Positions 26,150 to 36,214 of a stretch of 64,000 nucleotides of DNA are shown here, piece by piece. The DNA lies in contig CAKRRN010000003.1 in NCBI GenBank assembly GCA_934394435.1, positions 65,080 to 129,079 on the forward strand. Direction: 5' to 3'. Position 1 is the first letter of the stretch, and every line of letters begins with the position of its first letter. This DNA is from an uncultured Bacteroidaceae bacterium. Lineage in GTDB: Bacteria; Bacteroidota; Bacteroidia; Bacteroidales; Bacteroidaceae. Both the position numbers and the translations under genes were made by a program. The notes under the pieces were generated by a model. The model was not told the origin of the DNA, made no database searches, and worked only from the letters and a program-made list of their open reading frames with translations.

Positions 26150-27403
26150 ATGGAACAGAGAAAACGTATATATCTTTGTCTTGCACATATGAGTGAGACT
26201 GGTGAGGAACAGAAATACATTAAAGAAGCTTTTGATACAAACTGGGTCGTGCCTCTCGGACCAAATGTTAATGGGTTTGAATCGGATTTGGAACAGTTTG
26301 TTGGTCATGGGAAGCATATTGTAGCCTTATCGGCAGGTACCGCTGCTGTACATCTTGCTTTGGTGGCATGTGGCGTAGGACCTGGAGACGAGGTTCTTTG
26401 TCAAAGCTTCACCTTTTGTGCTTCTTGTCATCCGATAATATATCAGGGGGCAACCCCCGTATTTGTGGATAGTGAGCCTGATTCTTGGAATATGGATCCT
26501 TCCTTGTTGGAAGAAGCTATACTGGACCGTATTCGCAAGACAAGGCGTATTCCCAAGGCTATTGTCCCTGTGTCTCTCTATGGCATGCCTTATCGCATAG
26601 ATCGAATCATGAGGGTTGCCAATAAATATAATATACCCGTAATAGAAGATGCTGCTGAGGGATTAGGATCTTGCTATGATGGTAGAATGTTAGGTACCTT
26701 TGGACGCTATGGTATATTGAGTTTCAATGGAAACAAGATGATAACCACCAGTGGTGGGGGTGCACTTATATGTCCGACCCCAGAGGATAAAAATACAATC
26801 ATGTGGTATGCGACGCAGGCGCGAGAGGCTTACCCTTATTATCAGCATGAGGTTGTCGGATATAATTATCGAATGAGCAATATATGTGCAGGTATCGGAC
26901 GTGGGCAGATGACTTTGCTTAACGATCATTTGGCTCACCATCGCCATGTGCAGAAAATGTATGAGCAGTTGCTTAATGATATTCCTGGCATAAGTGTGCA
27001 TCGTGCGCCTTCTGAGATTTTTGATTCAAACTACTGGCTTTGTACTATGACTCTCTCGCCAGAATTGCGTATCAAAGGACAGGAAAATGCTTATGCTTCG
27101 GTTGTGACAGGTGCTGTTGGAGGAGCATCGGGCGTTACCCATACAGGTGGAAAGGTAAGAACGGATTGTCAGCCTAATGATAATGTCGAGGCTTTGCGCG
27201 TTTATCTTGATGCACGTCAGATAGAGACTCGCCCACTATGGAAACCCATGCACAAGCAACCTGTATATCGTGATGCCCCAGCTTATGTGAATGGCGTGAG
27301 TGAGGAGCTTTTCCATGTTGGCATCTGTCTGCCAGCAGGTCCTTGCGTAACAGATGAGGATGTTCAGTATATATGCCAATGCATACGTGAATCTATAGAG
27401 TAA
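26150..27403 (+). CDS. DegT/DnrJ/EryC1-family sugar aminotransferase (PglE-like)
   Basis: 417 residues. PLP Lys196 lies in SFNGNKMITTSGGG; other family motifs are VALSAGTAAVHLAL (~57-70), EVLCQSFTFCASCHPIIYQG (~81-100), FVDSEPDSWNMD and VIEDAAEGLGS (~165-173). It probably aminates the 4-keto sugar made by the 22201 dehydratase. It starts 10 bp after the sugar transferase stop and ends the operon. The N-acetyltransferase (PglD) expected to complete a diacetamido sugar is not in this locus and may be encoded elsewhere. Confidence 0.9.
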   Translation: MEQRKRIYLCLAHMSETGEEQKYIKEAFDTNWVVPLGPNVNGFESDLEQFVGHGKHIVALSAGTAAVHLALVACGVGPGDEVLCQSFTFCASCHPIIYQGATPVFVDSEPDSWNMDPSLLEEAILDRIRKTRRIPKAIVPVSLYGMPYRIDRIMRVANKYNIPVIEDAAEGLGSCYDGRMLGTFGRYGILSFNGNKMITTSGGGALICPTPEDKNTIMWYATQAREAYPYYQHEVVGYNYRMSNICAGIGRGQMTLLNDHLAHHRHVQKMYEQLLNDIPGISVHRAPSEIFDSNYWLCTMTLSPELRIKGQENAYASVVTGAVGGASGVTHTGGKVRTDCQPNDNVEALRVYLDARQIETRPLWKPMHKQPVYRDAPAYVNGVSEELFHVGICLPAGPCVTDEDVQYICQCIRESIE

Positions 27404-27481
27404 CCGTATGGAGAGGCAATCCTTCATGCATGGACTGCGTGTCATGTGACGCGTTCGCTAAAACATGTAAGGGAATAAGAC

Positions 27482-27524
27482 AAATACCCAAGTATCCTTT
27501 AGGGGGATGCTTGGGTATTTTCTT
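27482..27524 (+). terminator. terminator of the glycan locus
   Basis: Arms AAATACCCAAGTATCC (27482-27497) and GGATGCTTGGGTATTT (27505-27520), one mismatch, then TTCTTC. The gap 27404-27718 also holds a 23-bp direct repeat (27543) and a half copy of the gene-end hairpin family (ATGACCGATTGGGG near 27625). Confidence 0.75.
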
Positions 27525-27542
27525 CGGATAGTTACAATAGTT

Positions 27543-27588
27543 GTATCTATATGGGGTGAACAGAAGTATCTATATGGGATGAGCAGAA
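27543..27588 (+). repeat. 23-bp tandem direct repeat
   Basis: GTATCTATATGGGGTGAACA plus GAA (27543-27565) is followed at once by GTATCTATATGGGATGAGCA plus GAA (27566-27588), two mismatches. Confidence 0.85.
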
Positions 27589-27718
27589 ACATTCATTGGC
27601 AGAATGGGTTCTTAGCTTCAGACAAATGACCGATTGGGGGCTTAAAAATGAAATTGTATATTGTCACCAAATCATCCCCAGTTTATCACGTGAATCCAAA
27701 TAAAAGTTTGATTCTATA

Positions 27719-30700
27719 CTATCTGGTGAGTGAGAATTTCATAGTCATACCGAAGTCCTGAGTCACGGTGGGGTAACTGCTACTTGAAAGCAAGGGCTTA
27801 GAACGCTGACGATCATAGTAGAGTGAGAAGGTGACCATTCGGCTCATTGCATAGTCTATCTGAGTGCTTGTCTTGATAGCGAGGTTTCCGCTTGTAGCTT
27901 CGCAAAGGCTTGTTTGCAAATCACGTTTTATGGCATCTTGGTTGCGCAGACTGAAATCAAAACGCAGATTAAGCGAATGTGCAAACCTGTTTCCTCCAAC
28001 ATTCTTGTTGGTTGTAGTGGTTTCGTTGTCTTTGTTAGCAGCATTCTTACCTTTGCTCTTTGATGTTGATTTGTTTGCTTTTTGACTTGCTTTATGTCCA
28101 CCAAAAAGATGAGCGATACGGAAGTCGCTAATCTTGTAGCCCCATCCCAATACAAGATCTCTGGAACTCGTTTCGGTAAGTTGAGCACTGGTTGTGCTTA
28201 GTGACATTACTCGGGTTGTCTTGTATTCTACTTTGAGAGTCATATCATTCTGGAAAGTCATGTTCACTCCAAGGAGTGGAGAGAAAGTCTCATTGATGCT
28301 TACAGCGCCAATGTCATACATAGAACTGGGTGTGTATTGCCCTGTTGTCGCATTTTGCATGAATCCTAGTCCGCTGCCCATGCTCTCTATCCATGAACTA
28401 TACGAATTATAAGATCCCACACTATATATGCTCTTGTATGCATGTGTGAGTGTTACGCTCTTGAAGTGATCTCTTATCCATGGTAGTGTGGAGAGTCCCT
28501 TGTAGGTGGCATTCCAGTTTGGTAACATCTTGGTGATAGAGGGGAATATGTTCAGCCCTTGACGTGAAGCACTCTTACCTGTGTATGCAGCCAGGAAGGC
28601 AGGTATCATCACGTCGGAACTGTACTGGTCTACAGTCCCATTTTCAGGATTGAATTTCCCACTTAATCCAGTCCCATTCGGATAGGTTTGTCCAAGGTAT
28701 TGCCTTTCAACACGCTGTTGGAAAATGGGCAGATAGCTTTGGAAACGTTTGAATGTTGGGCTGCTGTAACCATTCCGTGCATTGCCCTTGCTCTTGAATG
28801 CGGTGCGCAGGCTGATGGTGGTTATGTTGAACGAACCACTATGCGTGGTGGGGTTACCAGCATACATGAATTGCATGGTTCGGTTTCGGTTATCCGTACG
28901 GCTCATGCTCAAGTCAACCTTTAGATCTGTGAATGGCTCCAAAACCATTTTTACCTGAAGGTCTTCTGTGGTCGACGCAGCTGCCGGAGTGGCTACGCTA
29001 TCGTTCATCAGCAACCATCCTCTATCTTTTGCCTTGTCGATGTAGGAGTCTCCCACTGTGGAGAATGCAAAGTCAAGACCAGGTGAGAAGGTCCCACCTT
29101 TTTTCGTTTGTCCGAGCATGTCACCTACAGTTGGCATGAAGCCAGGAAGAGTTAGGTTATAGGTATTCCGATAACTGATGCTTGCGTTGCGTATCATCAT
29201 TAAGAATCGTGCGCCAGCCTGCAGAAACGCGTATCCTTTTTGCTCTTCGCGCTTGGGTAGAGCCACCACTCCCAGACGTATCTCTGTGGTGTCTTGTGGC
29301 GAACGTGTGATGCGAATGTTATTTTCGTCAATCTTCTTGTATTTCAGTTTTACGCTGTGTCCGCTCTTGTCTAATGCTGTCACGCGAATGCGCTTAGATT
29401 TTTGTCCGTGTGCGATATTGATGGCAGAGTCAGGGTAGAGGGTTATTTCCTTCGTGAATCCCTTGGTTTTCTTCTTCTGCTGTGATATGCCATTGGCATT
29501 TGACTGACGTTCTGCTGCGCCTGTCTTCTGTTGTGCCAAGATTGAGTCTATGGGCACACCCTTCTGTTGTGCTTCAGCTTCTGCTTTGGCACGTAGTTCC
29601 TTCTCCTTTTCTTTCTTTAACTTCTTCTCTTCGTCCAGTTTCTTTTTCTCCAGTTTCTTCTTGCTTACTGTACTCTTTACGTTACCTGCGGAAAATTTCT
29701 TGTTGGCTTCGCGTAGGAAGGTACTGTGGTTATACAGCTTTTCCATATCAAGTTTTCCGTTTAGGTTGATATTTCGTTGCGTATTTACCGTGTTGCCAAG
29801 TGTACTTCCATCCTCTAATTCAGCACCACGTTTCCATGAATAGTTAGAATTATAGGTAGCATCCAAACTTGTCCAGTCAAGTAAGGGAATTTTAGAAAGA
29901 GGTACTTTGTAACTGAGTGAAGCAGACTGTGAGTAATCCAATGGGCGTCCGAAGTGACGCAGACTCATGCGTACGCTGTCCTTCCATGCTTCGTAACGGT
30001 CTGGGTAAAGGTCCTTGTTGACCTGCATGTAGGGTTCTTCCACTTCAGCACGTGTGCCGCTCTGGAAGTTGAAATGCAGGGCCTTGAAGATATCCCATCG
30101 CAACTGGAAATTTCTGTTCCATAGGTAGCTCTGGCTAAAGGTGGCAGGCAATGAGTTTTTGACATCCAAGTTGTCGAGGTCGCGCTCCTGCAATTCATAG
30201 TAAGTGCGATTGAGGTCCGTGCTAAAGGTAATATTCTGTGGGGCATAGGAGAGGTTTTGTGCCTTGACAATGTCGAGCCACTTCGATTTTCCCTTCAGTT
30301 TCTTGAAAGGCTCCCATGCCTTCCAGTTAGGACTCCATGAATAGTTCATACCTCCCTTCCATGACTTTTCATGTTCATATACGGTAGTTTCTCCCACGGT
30401 GCTTTGAGTGGAGTGACTATAGTTGAATGAGAAGTTTGCTGGGTCGTAGGGCATGGGATGCTTACGTGTGGCAATGTTTACTTTGATGCCACTGAAAGAC
30501 AGATTTTTGCTAATCTCTGTGCGTGTGGTGAGATTGCGCAAGGAATCTTTTTCTCGCTCGGTGGCCAGTGCGTCAAGTGCGTCACTCAGCTTCATGTCCG
30601 AATCGAATGGGTTATATTTTGGCTTGACAGTCTCCTTACTATAACTATAATAAAGAGGTACAGAGACCTTTGCTTTCTCGGGCAGGATACGTCCAAGTTC

Positions 30701-33700
30701 CATGTTTGTGGTCACGGAGTAGTTTAGGTTGTCCTCATCTTTTCTGGCTTGAACGCTTTGTTCTATGCCTCCGAAGCCAGCTGTTTCCATATGTGCGTTC
30801 ACACCCACGGAACCGATATCGCTTAGTTGCACATTTAAATTACCCTGTGCAGCCCAGCCGCCGTCATTGGAGAACTCTTGCAAACGGAGTTCGTTGGCCC
30901 ATACCTCCACACTCTTCACCGTACGTCCATTATTGCGTATACCTATCATAATGGTCTTCACCTCGCCAAGAGTGGGGTTACCCATAATGGAAATGCGGTT
31001 GGATGGATTGTTGTTGTCGTACTCAGAGAAAAGTTTTGTCATGCTTGCTTGACCCAGGCTACTCTGCGTGTTACGTGCCTTCTTTAGACTGGTGAATATG
31101 TTGAGGTCGATATTAAACATGTTTTCCTCTGGCCATACAGCTGCACGTCCGCTTGGGCTGTAGGTGTCGTAGAGTCCCTCGGGGGTCAGTTTCAGCGGTA
31201 TCTCGTATTCGTAGAAGTTGCTCTTGTAGTCGGAGCCCAGTCGCAGGAAGATGCTTGTCTCACCGTCAGTGGTCTCGGTCACGTTCTCATTGAGTGCGTT
31301 TGCATGTACAAACATCTGCAGGTGTTTGTAACGTCGCATGTCGTAAGAACAGTTTTTATAGACTGCTCTTGCATCGCCAGGACTCAGATTCCTGGCTACC
31401 ATAGACATAGCTTGCTCGTTGCTCTCTACAAGTTGTGTCTGTGTGGGGTCCGTCACTCTACTGATGCCTGGAGGCAACACGTAGTTTACGGGAGTCTTGT
31501 CGTTGTTCTCTTCGATATTGACTGTACTTACCTCCAGAGTCGCGTTCTGTGCAGGTGCTTCACCTGTGTAGAGGGCTTGCTCATATGTTCTCCAGTCACC
31601 ATGTACCAAATCAAGAGTTGCCAATCGAAGGATGACATCTTCCTGGAAACCTGTAAGGAACATGCGCATGAAGCGTATACTGGTGAAGTCCTGTATATTG
31701 CCCACCTTCTGCTCGTAACTGGTCAAGGGGATACGGAATAGATACCAGGTGCACTCTTCTGTATTGCCGTTTCTTAGTTTGACGGTGGCTGTGCGTTTGT
31801 CAGCGATATGGTTGCGTCCCACGACCATGTCCTCGGGGCGTATGCTTACGTGGTACTGGTAGTACTTTTCGTATTCGTTGAGTGTATAGTCTTGGTTGAT
31901 GTCCTCCACGTCGGGCGTGCTCTTCCAAGCAGTCTCGTATGATTCGGGGTTTGTGTCGGAGTCAGCACTGTTGCCCTGAGGCATGTTGACACGCTTGTAG
32001 CGGTTCAGAATAGAGGTCTGTGCATGGTCGAAGTCTGTACCGCGGTAGTAATGGTAATTATCGTTTGCGGGGTCTGCCTGTATGCTGTCGTATGTTTGTG
32101 CATTCACCTTACCCTGTATTTGTTGCAGGTAATTGGCATAGGTGGGGAACTGCTTCTCCTCCTCGTCGTTTAGTCCGTTCAGTCCAACATCCTGACGTGC
32201 ACGTGCTCCTTTTTCGTTGTTGAAGGCATAGGTGACACTGGTAGTGTTGGGCACGCGTCCCCACAGCCCATCTGTGTAGTAGTTGCTGTTGCCATCTACG
32301 GGCATTCCACTCTCGAAGTATTTCTTTCCGTCCTTCAGAATGTCCTCGCTCACTTCGCCCAGGTTGATGTAGAAATCTCCTCCATGATTGCCAGGCAAGT
32401 CTTTCTTATAGATGAAGGGATCCATCATCCAGAACTCGATGTACTCAATGTTTTGCGCCTCGAAGTCTGTGTTGTCCAGTTTACGCATCATGCCGCCCCA
32501 CTTACCTGAAGGGTTCTTCAAGTGTCCATTGGCATCAAGGTCGGTGCTTAGATTGTAGGCACCACGCTCGGTGGGGTAGTAGGCGAGGTTGAGCACATTG
32601 AGACTACTGGCACTGGTGTAGGTGTTTTGTTGCTTTTGGGGATAGAGCTCGCGTTCGTACACCTCGCGTACATAATGGTTGGAGAGCTGGTTGAGGTCGC
32701 TCTTGATGTGGCTGGGCGTGAGTGTGCTGCTTCGGCGTGTGAAGATGGGATCCACGTAGTACCATGCCAGCAGAGCACGATTATAGCCGTAGGAGAGATC
32801 GTTGGAGAGCTTGCTCTCTGGAAACATGCTGGGCGTTGACGACATTGTCCAGTAGGTGGGTTGCGTAAGGCTACTCTTGTAGCTGCTGCTCTCAAAGTCG
32901 TCGAGATAGGATGCGCTCCCCTGTATCTTCTTGTTCTGACCAGCCAGTAATTGTGCAAACTCAGCGTTGAGAGTTATCTGGCTGGGCTGTGTGGCCTGTA
33001 TGAGTGGCAGTTTGTCAATGAGGTTTGTTAGCCACTGGCTCTCTTTTTTCCAGCTGATATGCGCGCCCCACAGTGTGTTTTTGAGTGGCTCGCTTCCCAT
33101 GTTTACCTTTGTTGTTAGCGGTTGTTCGTTGAGGAACATCACCGTTCCGCCCAGTGTCAGATTCTTGCTTACCTCATAGTCCATGTTTACGCCCACCATG
33201 GTCTTGCGCTGCATACCATAGTTGTCGTTACTTTCCACGCTGGCGTTGATGGTGGTGCCTGCATCAATGAGACTTTGGTTGATGATGGTCACGCGTCCCA
33301 TGCTGTAGTCTACGGTGTAGTCAGTATTTTCCGTTAGGGTTACTCCACCAGCTGTTACGACCACCGAGCCTTGTGCCACATTTGTTACTCCCAGGTCGAT
33401 TTCTGCTGCGCTGTTACCTTTATATCGACCAGTGATGAGAAATTTGTCGTGCTCTGCTATTTGCTTGGCCACAGTCTTGGTACTGTCATACAATTCTTCA
33501 AAACAGTACTTGTCTGCCAATGCGTCATTCTTGATCCAGTCGCGTAAGTGCTTGCCAAATGGTTCTGCTACGGGGAAGAACACACGACCTTTCTGAATCG
33601 TGTATCCTTCGACAAAATCAAACTGACCATCAGCGTTGGCATTGCCTTTCGAATCTAATCGGTCAAGATTCATGGCACGCAATAGGGGCGTATTCTTTAA

Positions 33701-35479
33701 ATTCTCCTCTGGTAGGTAAGTCAGGTATACTCCTGTGGAGTCACTTTGGTATTTTATGTCCAGGCGAAACTTCTCCTTCTGTACATTATTTGCTCCCAGG
33801 TTGTACACGTTTTTCATCATCAGTCGCCAGGTGGGTAGACTAGGACTTCCTGTGGTTCCCTTTAGCAGTTTCACGAAGAGTGCCTGCGTGTTGTTGCTCA
33901 AGTCACTGGAGAATTCACCTACTTGATAAGTGACACCGCCATAGGTATATTCATACGCTACGGCCAGCACATCATCGGTCTGCAACGTGTTGCTTAGACT
34001 GACGTAGCCCAGTGCGCTATTTAGTGTATATTCGCTGGATGAGAGCTTGCGTGCAGACTGTAGCTTTTCGTAGTCTATAGATCCCTCGAATCCAGAGATG
34101 CCATCCAGAATGGTGGTGGCTTGAGAAATGTCGCGTGCTTCTGCATAGTTGTTCAGCAATGCATCATATTCTGTGTTAGAACGGTTGCTTGGCACAGGCG
34201 TTCCGTTTGAGGTCCATAAGGGATTACTTATATATGAAGACTCGCCTAAGTCTGCCAATGCGATAAGGTTGCGGTTGTTCTCGCTACTTCCACTTTTGTT
34301 GGTTACCCATATTTCTATACGCTTGATGTTGATGCCACTGGCAATGGTGGGGAGTGTGCGCATACTCTTGTCGTATTGCTCACGGAAAAAGTGGGATAGG
34401 AAAAAGTGCTTGTTCTCTTCGTAGTTTGTCGCGCTAAACTCAAAATTCGTGGTTTGCGTGCCACCCTTACTTGATGCGCTCGCTGTAGCACTCTTCTTCT
34501 GACTGAGTACCGTTTGGAGCTTCAGCCTGCCGAATTGAAAATCTGTTCTCAAACCAAACAGGCTGCTTACACCAGGTACCAGACTCATGTTACTGGGGAA
34601 GGAGACGTTGCCGGCTTCTATCAGTTTGATAATCTCGTCTTCTTTGCCGTCGTACTTCAACTTCATGTTTTGCGAGTCGAAGTCGAAGGTGGCTTCTGTA
34701 TTGTAGTTCAGGTTTAGATCTATCTTATCGCCCACCTTTCCGTTTAGCGATAGGTTGATTTTCTCATCAAAGTCAAATCCGAATGTCTTTCTACGGCTGG
34801 CGGCCAGAGCTGGGTTGTCCACCTTTTTCAAGTTAGCGCCCATCTTTACCTCGGCACTTCCTTGTGTTTTTATCTGGACACCACCAGGACCAAAGATTTT
34901 TTCTGCTGGTCCCAAGTCAAAGTGCATGTCTGTAAAGTCAAACTTGTTTTTGCCTTCGTTCTCGAATGCCTCTTGGTTTTTTTGTCTCCAATAGTTTAGC
35001 ATGCTCTGTTGGAGCGACCATTTCTGATATTCTTCTGGCGACATTAGCAAGGGCGCGTTAAGGTAACCTGTTGCGGTACCCAGCACCGAGGTTGATTGAG
35101 TCCCTCCTCCTTGTTTGCTTCCCGAAGCAGATGATTGTGTATGAGATGCTTTTGATGTGTTGCCTTTGCTGGCTCCCTTTGCGTTAGACTTGTTTCCTCC
35201 TGTCAGGTCCAGCGTGGTACCTACGCTGTAAGTGTTGTCTTTCTCATTGTAGATGACCTCTGTCTTCAGATTGTCTGGATCCTTTAGGTCAGTACTCTTC
35301 TTTTTTAGCTCTTTCGCGTCCTGAGCAGTAGTTTTCTTTACGCTGTATCTAGGCTTCTTTTGTGCTGTGGTGTCGGCAGGTGCCTCAGTATTGCCCAGAT
35401 ATGGGTATGGGGCAGTTGCCAGCAGGAATGGTCCCACCAGAGAACAAAATATAGTTATGGCAATTTTGCGCGCGCTCAC
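27719..35479 (-). CDS. sprA: SprA (Sov), the T9SS outer-membrane translocon protein
   Basis: 2586 residues, in the normal 2400-2600 range for this giant barrel. A signal sequence (~4-22, IAITIFCSLVGPFLLATA) is followed by a low-complexity Ser/Lys/Gly region (~100-150) and then SprA family blocks: LMSPEEYQKWSLQQSMLNYW, GKVGDKIDLNLNYNTEATFDFD, LDDFESSSYKSSLTQPTYW, IEYIEFWMMDPF and TLGEVKTIMIGIRNNGRTVKSVEVWANELRL. A Lys/Glu-rich charged stretch (~1930-1975) precedes the C-terminal strands. SprA forms the ~36-strand pore through which proteins with T9SS tails leave; the amidase (2920), GLUG protein (17605) and C10 protease (36211) are candidate cargo nearby. Monocistronic and divergent from ruvA; family members outside the T9SS are not known to me. 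Confidence 0.96.
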   Translation of the reverse strand: MSARKIAITIFCSLVGPFLLATAPYPYLGNTEAPADTTAQKKPRYSVKKTTAQDAKELKKKSTDLKDPDNLKTEVIYNEKDNTYSVGTTLDLTGGNKSNAKGASKGNTSKASHTQSSASGSKQGGGTQSTSVLGTATGYLNAPLLMSPEEYQKWSLQQSMLNYWRQKNQEAFENEGKNKFDFTDMHFDLGPAEKIFGPGGVQIKTQGSAEVKMGANLKKVDNPALAASRRKTFGFDFDEKINLSLNGKVGDKIDLNLNYNTEATFDFDSQNMKLKYDGKEDEIIKLIEAGNVSFPSNMSLVPGVSSLFGLRTDFQFGRLKLQTVLSQKKSATASASSKGGTQTTNFEFSATNYEENKHFFLSHFFREQYDKSMRTLPTIASGINIKRIEIWVTNKSGSSENNRNLIALADLGESSYISNPLWTSNGTPVPSNRSNTEYDALLNNYAEARDISQATTILDGISGFEGSIDYEKLQSARKLSSSEYTLNSALGYVSLSNTLQTDDVLAVAYEYTYGGVTYQVGEFSSDLSNNTQALFVKLLKGTTGSPSLPTWRLMMKNVYNLGANNVQKEKFRLDIKYQSDSTGVYLTYLPEENLKNTPLLRAMNLDRLDSKGNANADGQFDFVEGYTIQKGRVFFPVAEPFGKHLRDWIKNDALADKYCFEELYDSTKTVAKQIAEHDKFLITGRYKGNSAAEIDLGVTNVAQGSVVVTAGGVTLTENTDYTVDYSMGRVTIINQSLIDAGTTINASVESNDNYGMQRKTMVGVNMDYEVSKNLTLGGTVMFLNEQPLTTKVNMGSEPLKNTLWGAHISWKKESQWLTNLIDKLPLIQATQPSQITLNAEFAQLLAGQNKKIQGSASYLDDFESSSYKSSLTQPTYWTMSSTPSMFPESKLSNDLSYGYNRALLAWYYVDPIFTRRSSTLTPSHIKSDLNQLSNHYVREVYERELYPQKQQNTYTSASSLNVLNLAYYPTERGAYNLSTDLDANGHLKNPSGKWGGMMRKLDNTDFEAQNIEYIEFWMMDPFIYKKDLPGNHGGDFYINLGEVSEDILKDGKKYFESGMPVDGNSNYYTDGLWGRVPNTTSVTYAFNNEKGARARQDVGLNGLNDEEEKQFPTYANYLQQIQGKVNAQTYDSIQADPANDNYHYYRGTDFDHAQTSILNRYKRVNMPQGNSADSDTNPESYETAWKSTPDVEDINQDYTLNEYEKYYQYHVSIRPEDMVVGRNHIADKRTATVKLRNGNTEECTWYLFRIPLTSYEQKVGNIQDFTSIRFMRMFLTGFQEDVILRLATLDLVHGDWRTYEQALYTGEAPAQNATLEVSTVNIEENNDKTPVNYVLPPGISRVTDPTQTQLVESNEQAMSMVARNLSPGDARAVYKNCSYDMRRYKHLQMFVHANALNENVTETTDGETSIFLRLGSDYKSNFYEYEIPLKLTPEGLYDTYSPSGRAAVWPEENMFNIDLNIFTSLKKARNTQSSLGQASMTKLFSEYDNNNPSNRISIMGNPTLGEVKTIMIGIRNNGRTVKSVEVWANELRLQEFSNDGGWAAQGNLNVQLSDIGSVGVNAHMETAGFGGIEQSVQARKDEDNLNYSVTTNMELGRILPEKAKVSVPLYYSYSKETVKPKYNPFDSDMKLSDALDALATEREKDSLRNLTTRTEISKNLSFSGIKVNIATRKHPMPYDPANFSFNYSHSTQSTVGETTVYEHEKSWKGGMNYSWSPNWKAWEPFKKLKGKSKWLDIVKAQNLSYAPQNITFSTDLNRTYYELQERDLDNLDVKNSLPATFSQSYLWNRNFQLRWDIFKALHFNFQSGTRAEVEEPYMQVNKDLYPDRYEAWKDSVRMSLRHFGRPLDYSQSASLSYKVPLSKIPLLDWTSLDATYNSNYSWKRGAELEDGSTLGNTVNTQRNINLNGKLDMEKLYNHSTFLREANKKFSAGNVKSTVSKKKLEKKKLDEEKKLKKEKEKELRAKAEAEAQQKGVPIDSILAQQKTGAAERQSNANGISQQKKKTKGFTKEITLYPDSAINIAHGQKSKRIRVTALDKSGHSVKLKYKKIDENNIRITRSPQDTTEIRLGVVALPKREEQKGYAFLQAGARFLMMIRNASISYRNTYNLTLPGFMPTVGDMLGQTKKGGTFSPGLDFAFSTVGDSYIDKAKDRGWLLMNDSVATPAAASTTEDLQVKMVLEPFTDLKVDLSMSRTDNRNRTMQFMYAGNPTTHSGSFNITTISLRTAFKSKGNARNGYSSPTFKRFQSYLPIFQQRVERQYLGQTYPNGTGLSGKFNPENGTVDQYSSDVMIPAFLAAYTGKSASRQGLNIFPSITKMLPNWNATYKGLSTLPWIRDHFKSVTLTHAYKSIYSVGSYNSYSSWIESMGSGLGFMQNATTGQYTPSSMYDIGAVSINETFSPLLGVNMTFQNDMTLKVEYKTTRVMSLSTTSAQLTETSSRDLVLGWGYKISDFRIAHLFGGHKASQKANKSTSKSKGKNAANKDNETTTTNKNVGGNRFAHSLNLRFDFSLRNQDAIKRDLQTSLCEATSGNLAIKTSTQIDYAMSRMVTFSLYYDRQRSKPLLSSSSYPTVTQDFGMTMKFSLTR

Positions 35480-35564
35480 GACTATAATAACGTATTTCAG
35501 ACTCTATTTATTGCCTGACACTCGATTTTTCTTGCCCTCTTCCGCTCATTTCGCTCAAATGACT

Positions 35565-35572
35565 TATCTTTG
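35565..35572 (+). promoter_or_regulatory. -7 element upstream of ruvA
   Basis: TATCTTTG (35565-35572) matches TAnnTTTG 39 bp before the ruvA start. No good -33 at the expected distance. Confidence 0.4.
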
Positions 35573-35611
35573 TCTGAGCTAATGATAAATTTAAATATAA
35601 CAGGCTGACTT

Positions 35612-36214
35612 ATGATAGAGTATCTGAGAGGAACGCTAACTGACCTGACGCCCGCCTTGGCAGTGGTGGATTGTGGAGGTGTTGGTTACGGAGTAAACAT
35701 CTCGTTGAACACATTTGCATCCTTGCAGGGGAAGGAAGAGGTAAAGTTGTGGATCACGGAAGCTATACGCGAAGATGCTTATCAACTATGGGGCTTTTCT
35801 ACCCGTCAGGAGCGCGAGCTCTTTCTCCTGTTAATCAGTGTGAGTGGCATCGGTGCAGCTATGGCACGTATGGCTCTCTCTGCGATGACTGTGGCAGAAC
35901 TGTGTGGAGTCATCAGTGAGGGAAATGATAAAATGCTTCGTCAGGTAAAAGGTATTGGCCCCAAGGCTGCACAACGCATTATAGTGGATCTGAAAGACAA
36001 AATCGTTACGCTTGGAATTGACACTTCTTCAGCTGGAGACTCCAGTCAAGCTCCTGTGTCTGTCAATCAAGAAGTGCAGGAAGAAGCTGTCTCTGCCCTC
36101 ACAATGTTGGGCTTCAGCCCTGCTCCTACCCACAAAGCCGTACAGCAGATACTGCGAGAAGAGCCTGATGCACCCGTAGAGCGTGTTATAAAATTGGCTT
36201 TAAAGATGTTATGA
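35612..36214 (+). CDS. ruvA: Holliday junction branch migration protein RuvA
   Basis: 200 residues, standard length. Domain I OB-fold starts MIEYLRGTLTDLTPALAVVDCGGVGYGV; helix-hairpin-helix domain II includes LLISVSGIGAAMARMAL and VKGIGPKAAQRIIVDLKDK (~110-135); C-terminal domain III (~150-200, VSALTMLGFSPAPTHKAVQQIL) binds RuvB. RuvA tetramers hold Holliday junctions for the RuvB motor during recombination repair. Its stop overlaps the start of the C10 peptidase gene by 4 bp (ATGA), so the two are translationally coupled despite unrelated roles. Confidence 0.97.
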   Translation: MIEYLRGTLTDLTPALAVVDCGGVGYGVNISLNTFASLQGKEEVKLWITEAIREDAYQLWGFSTRQERELFLLLISVSGIGAAMARMALSAMTVAELCGVISEGNDKMLRQVKGIGPKAAQRIIVDLKDKIVTLGIDTSSAGDSSQAPVSVNQEVQEEAVSALTMLGFSPAPTHKAVQQILREEPDAPVERVIKLALKML

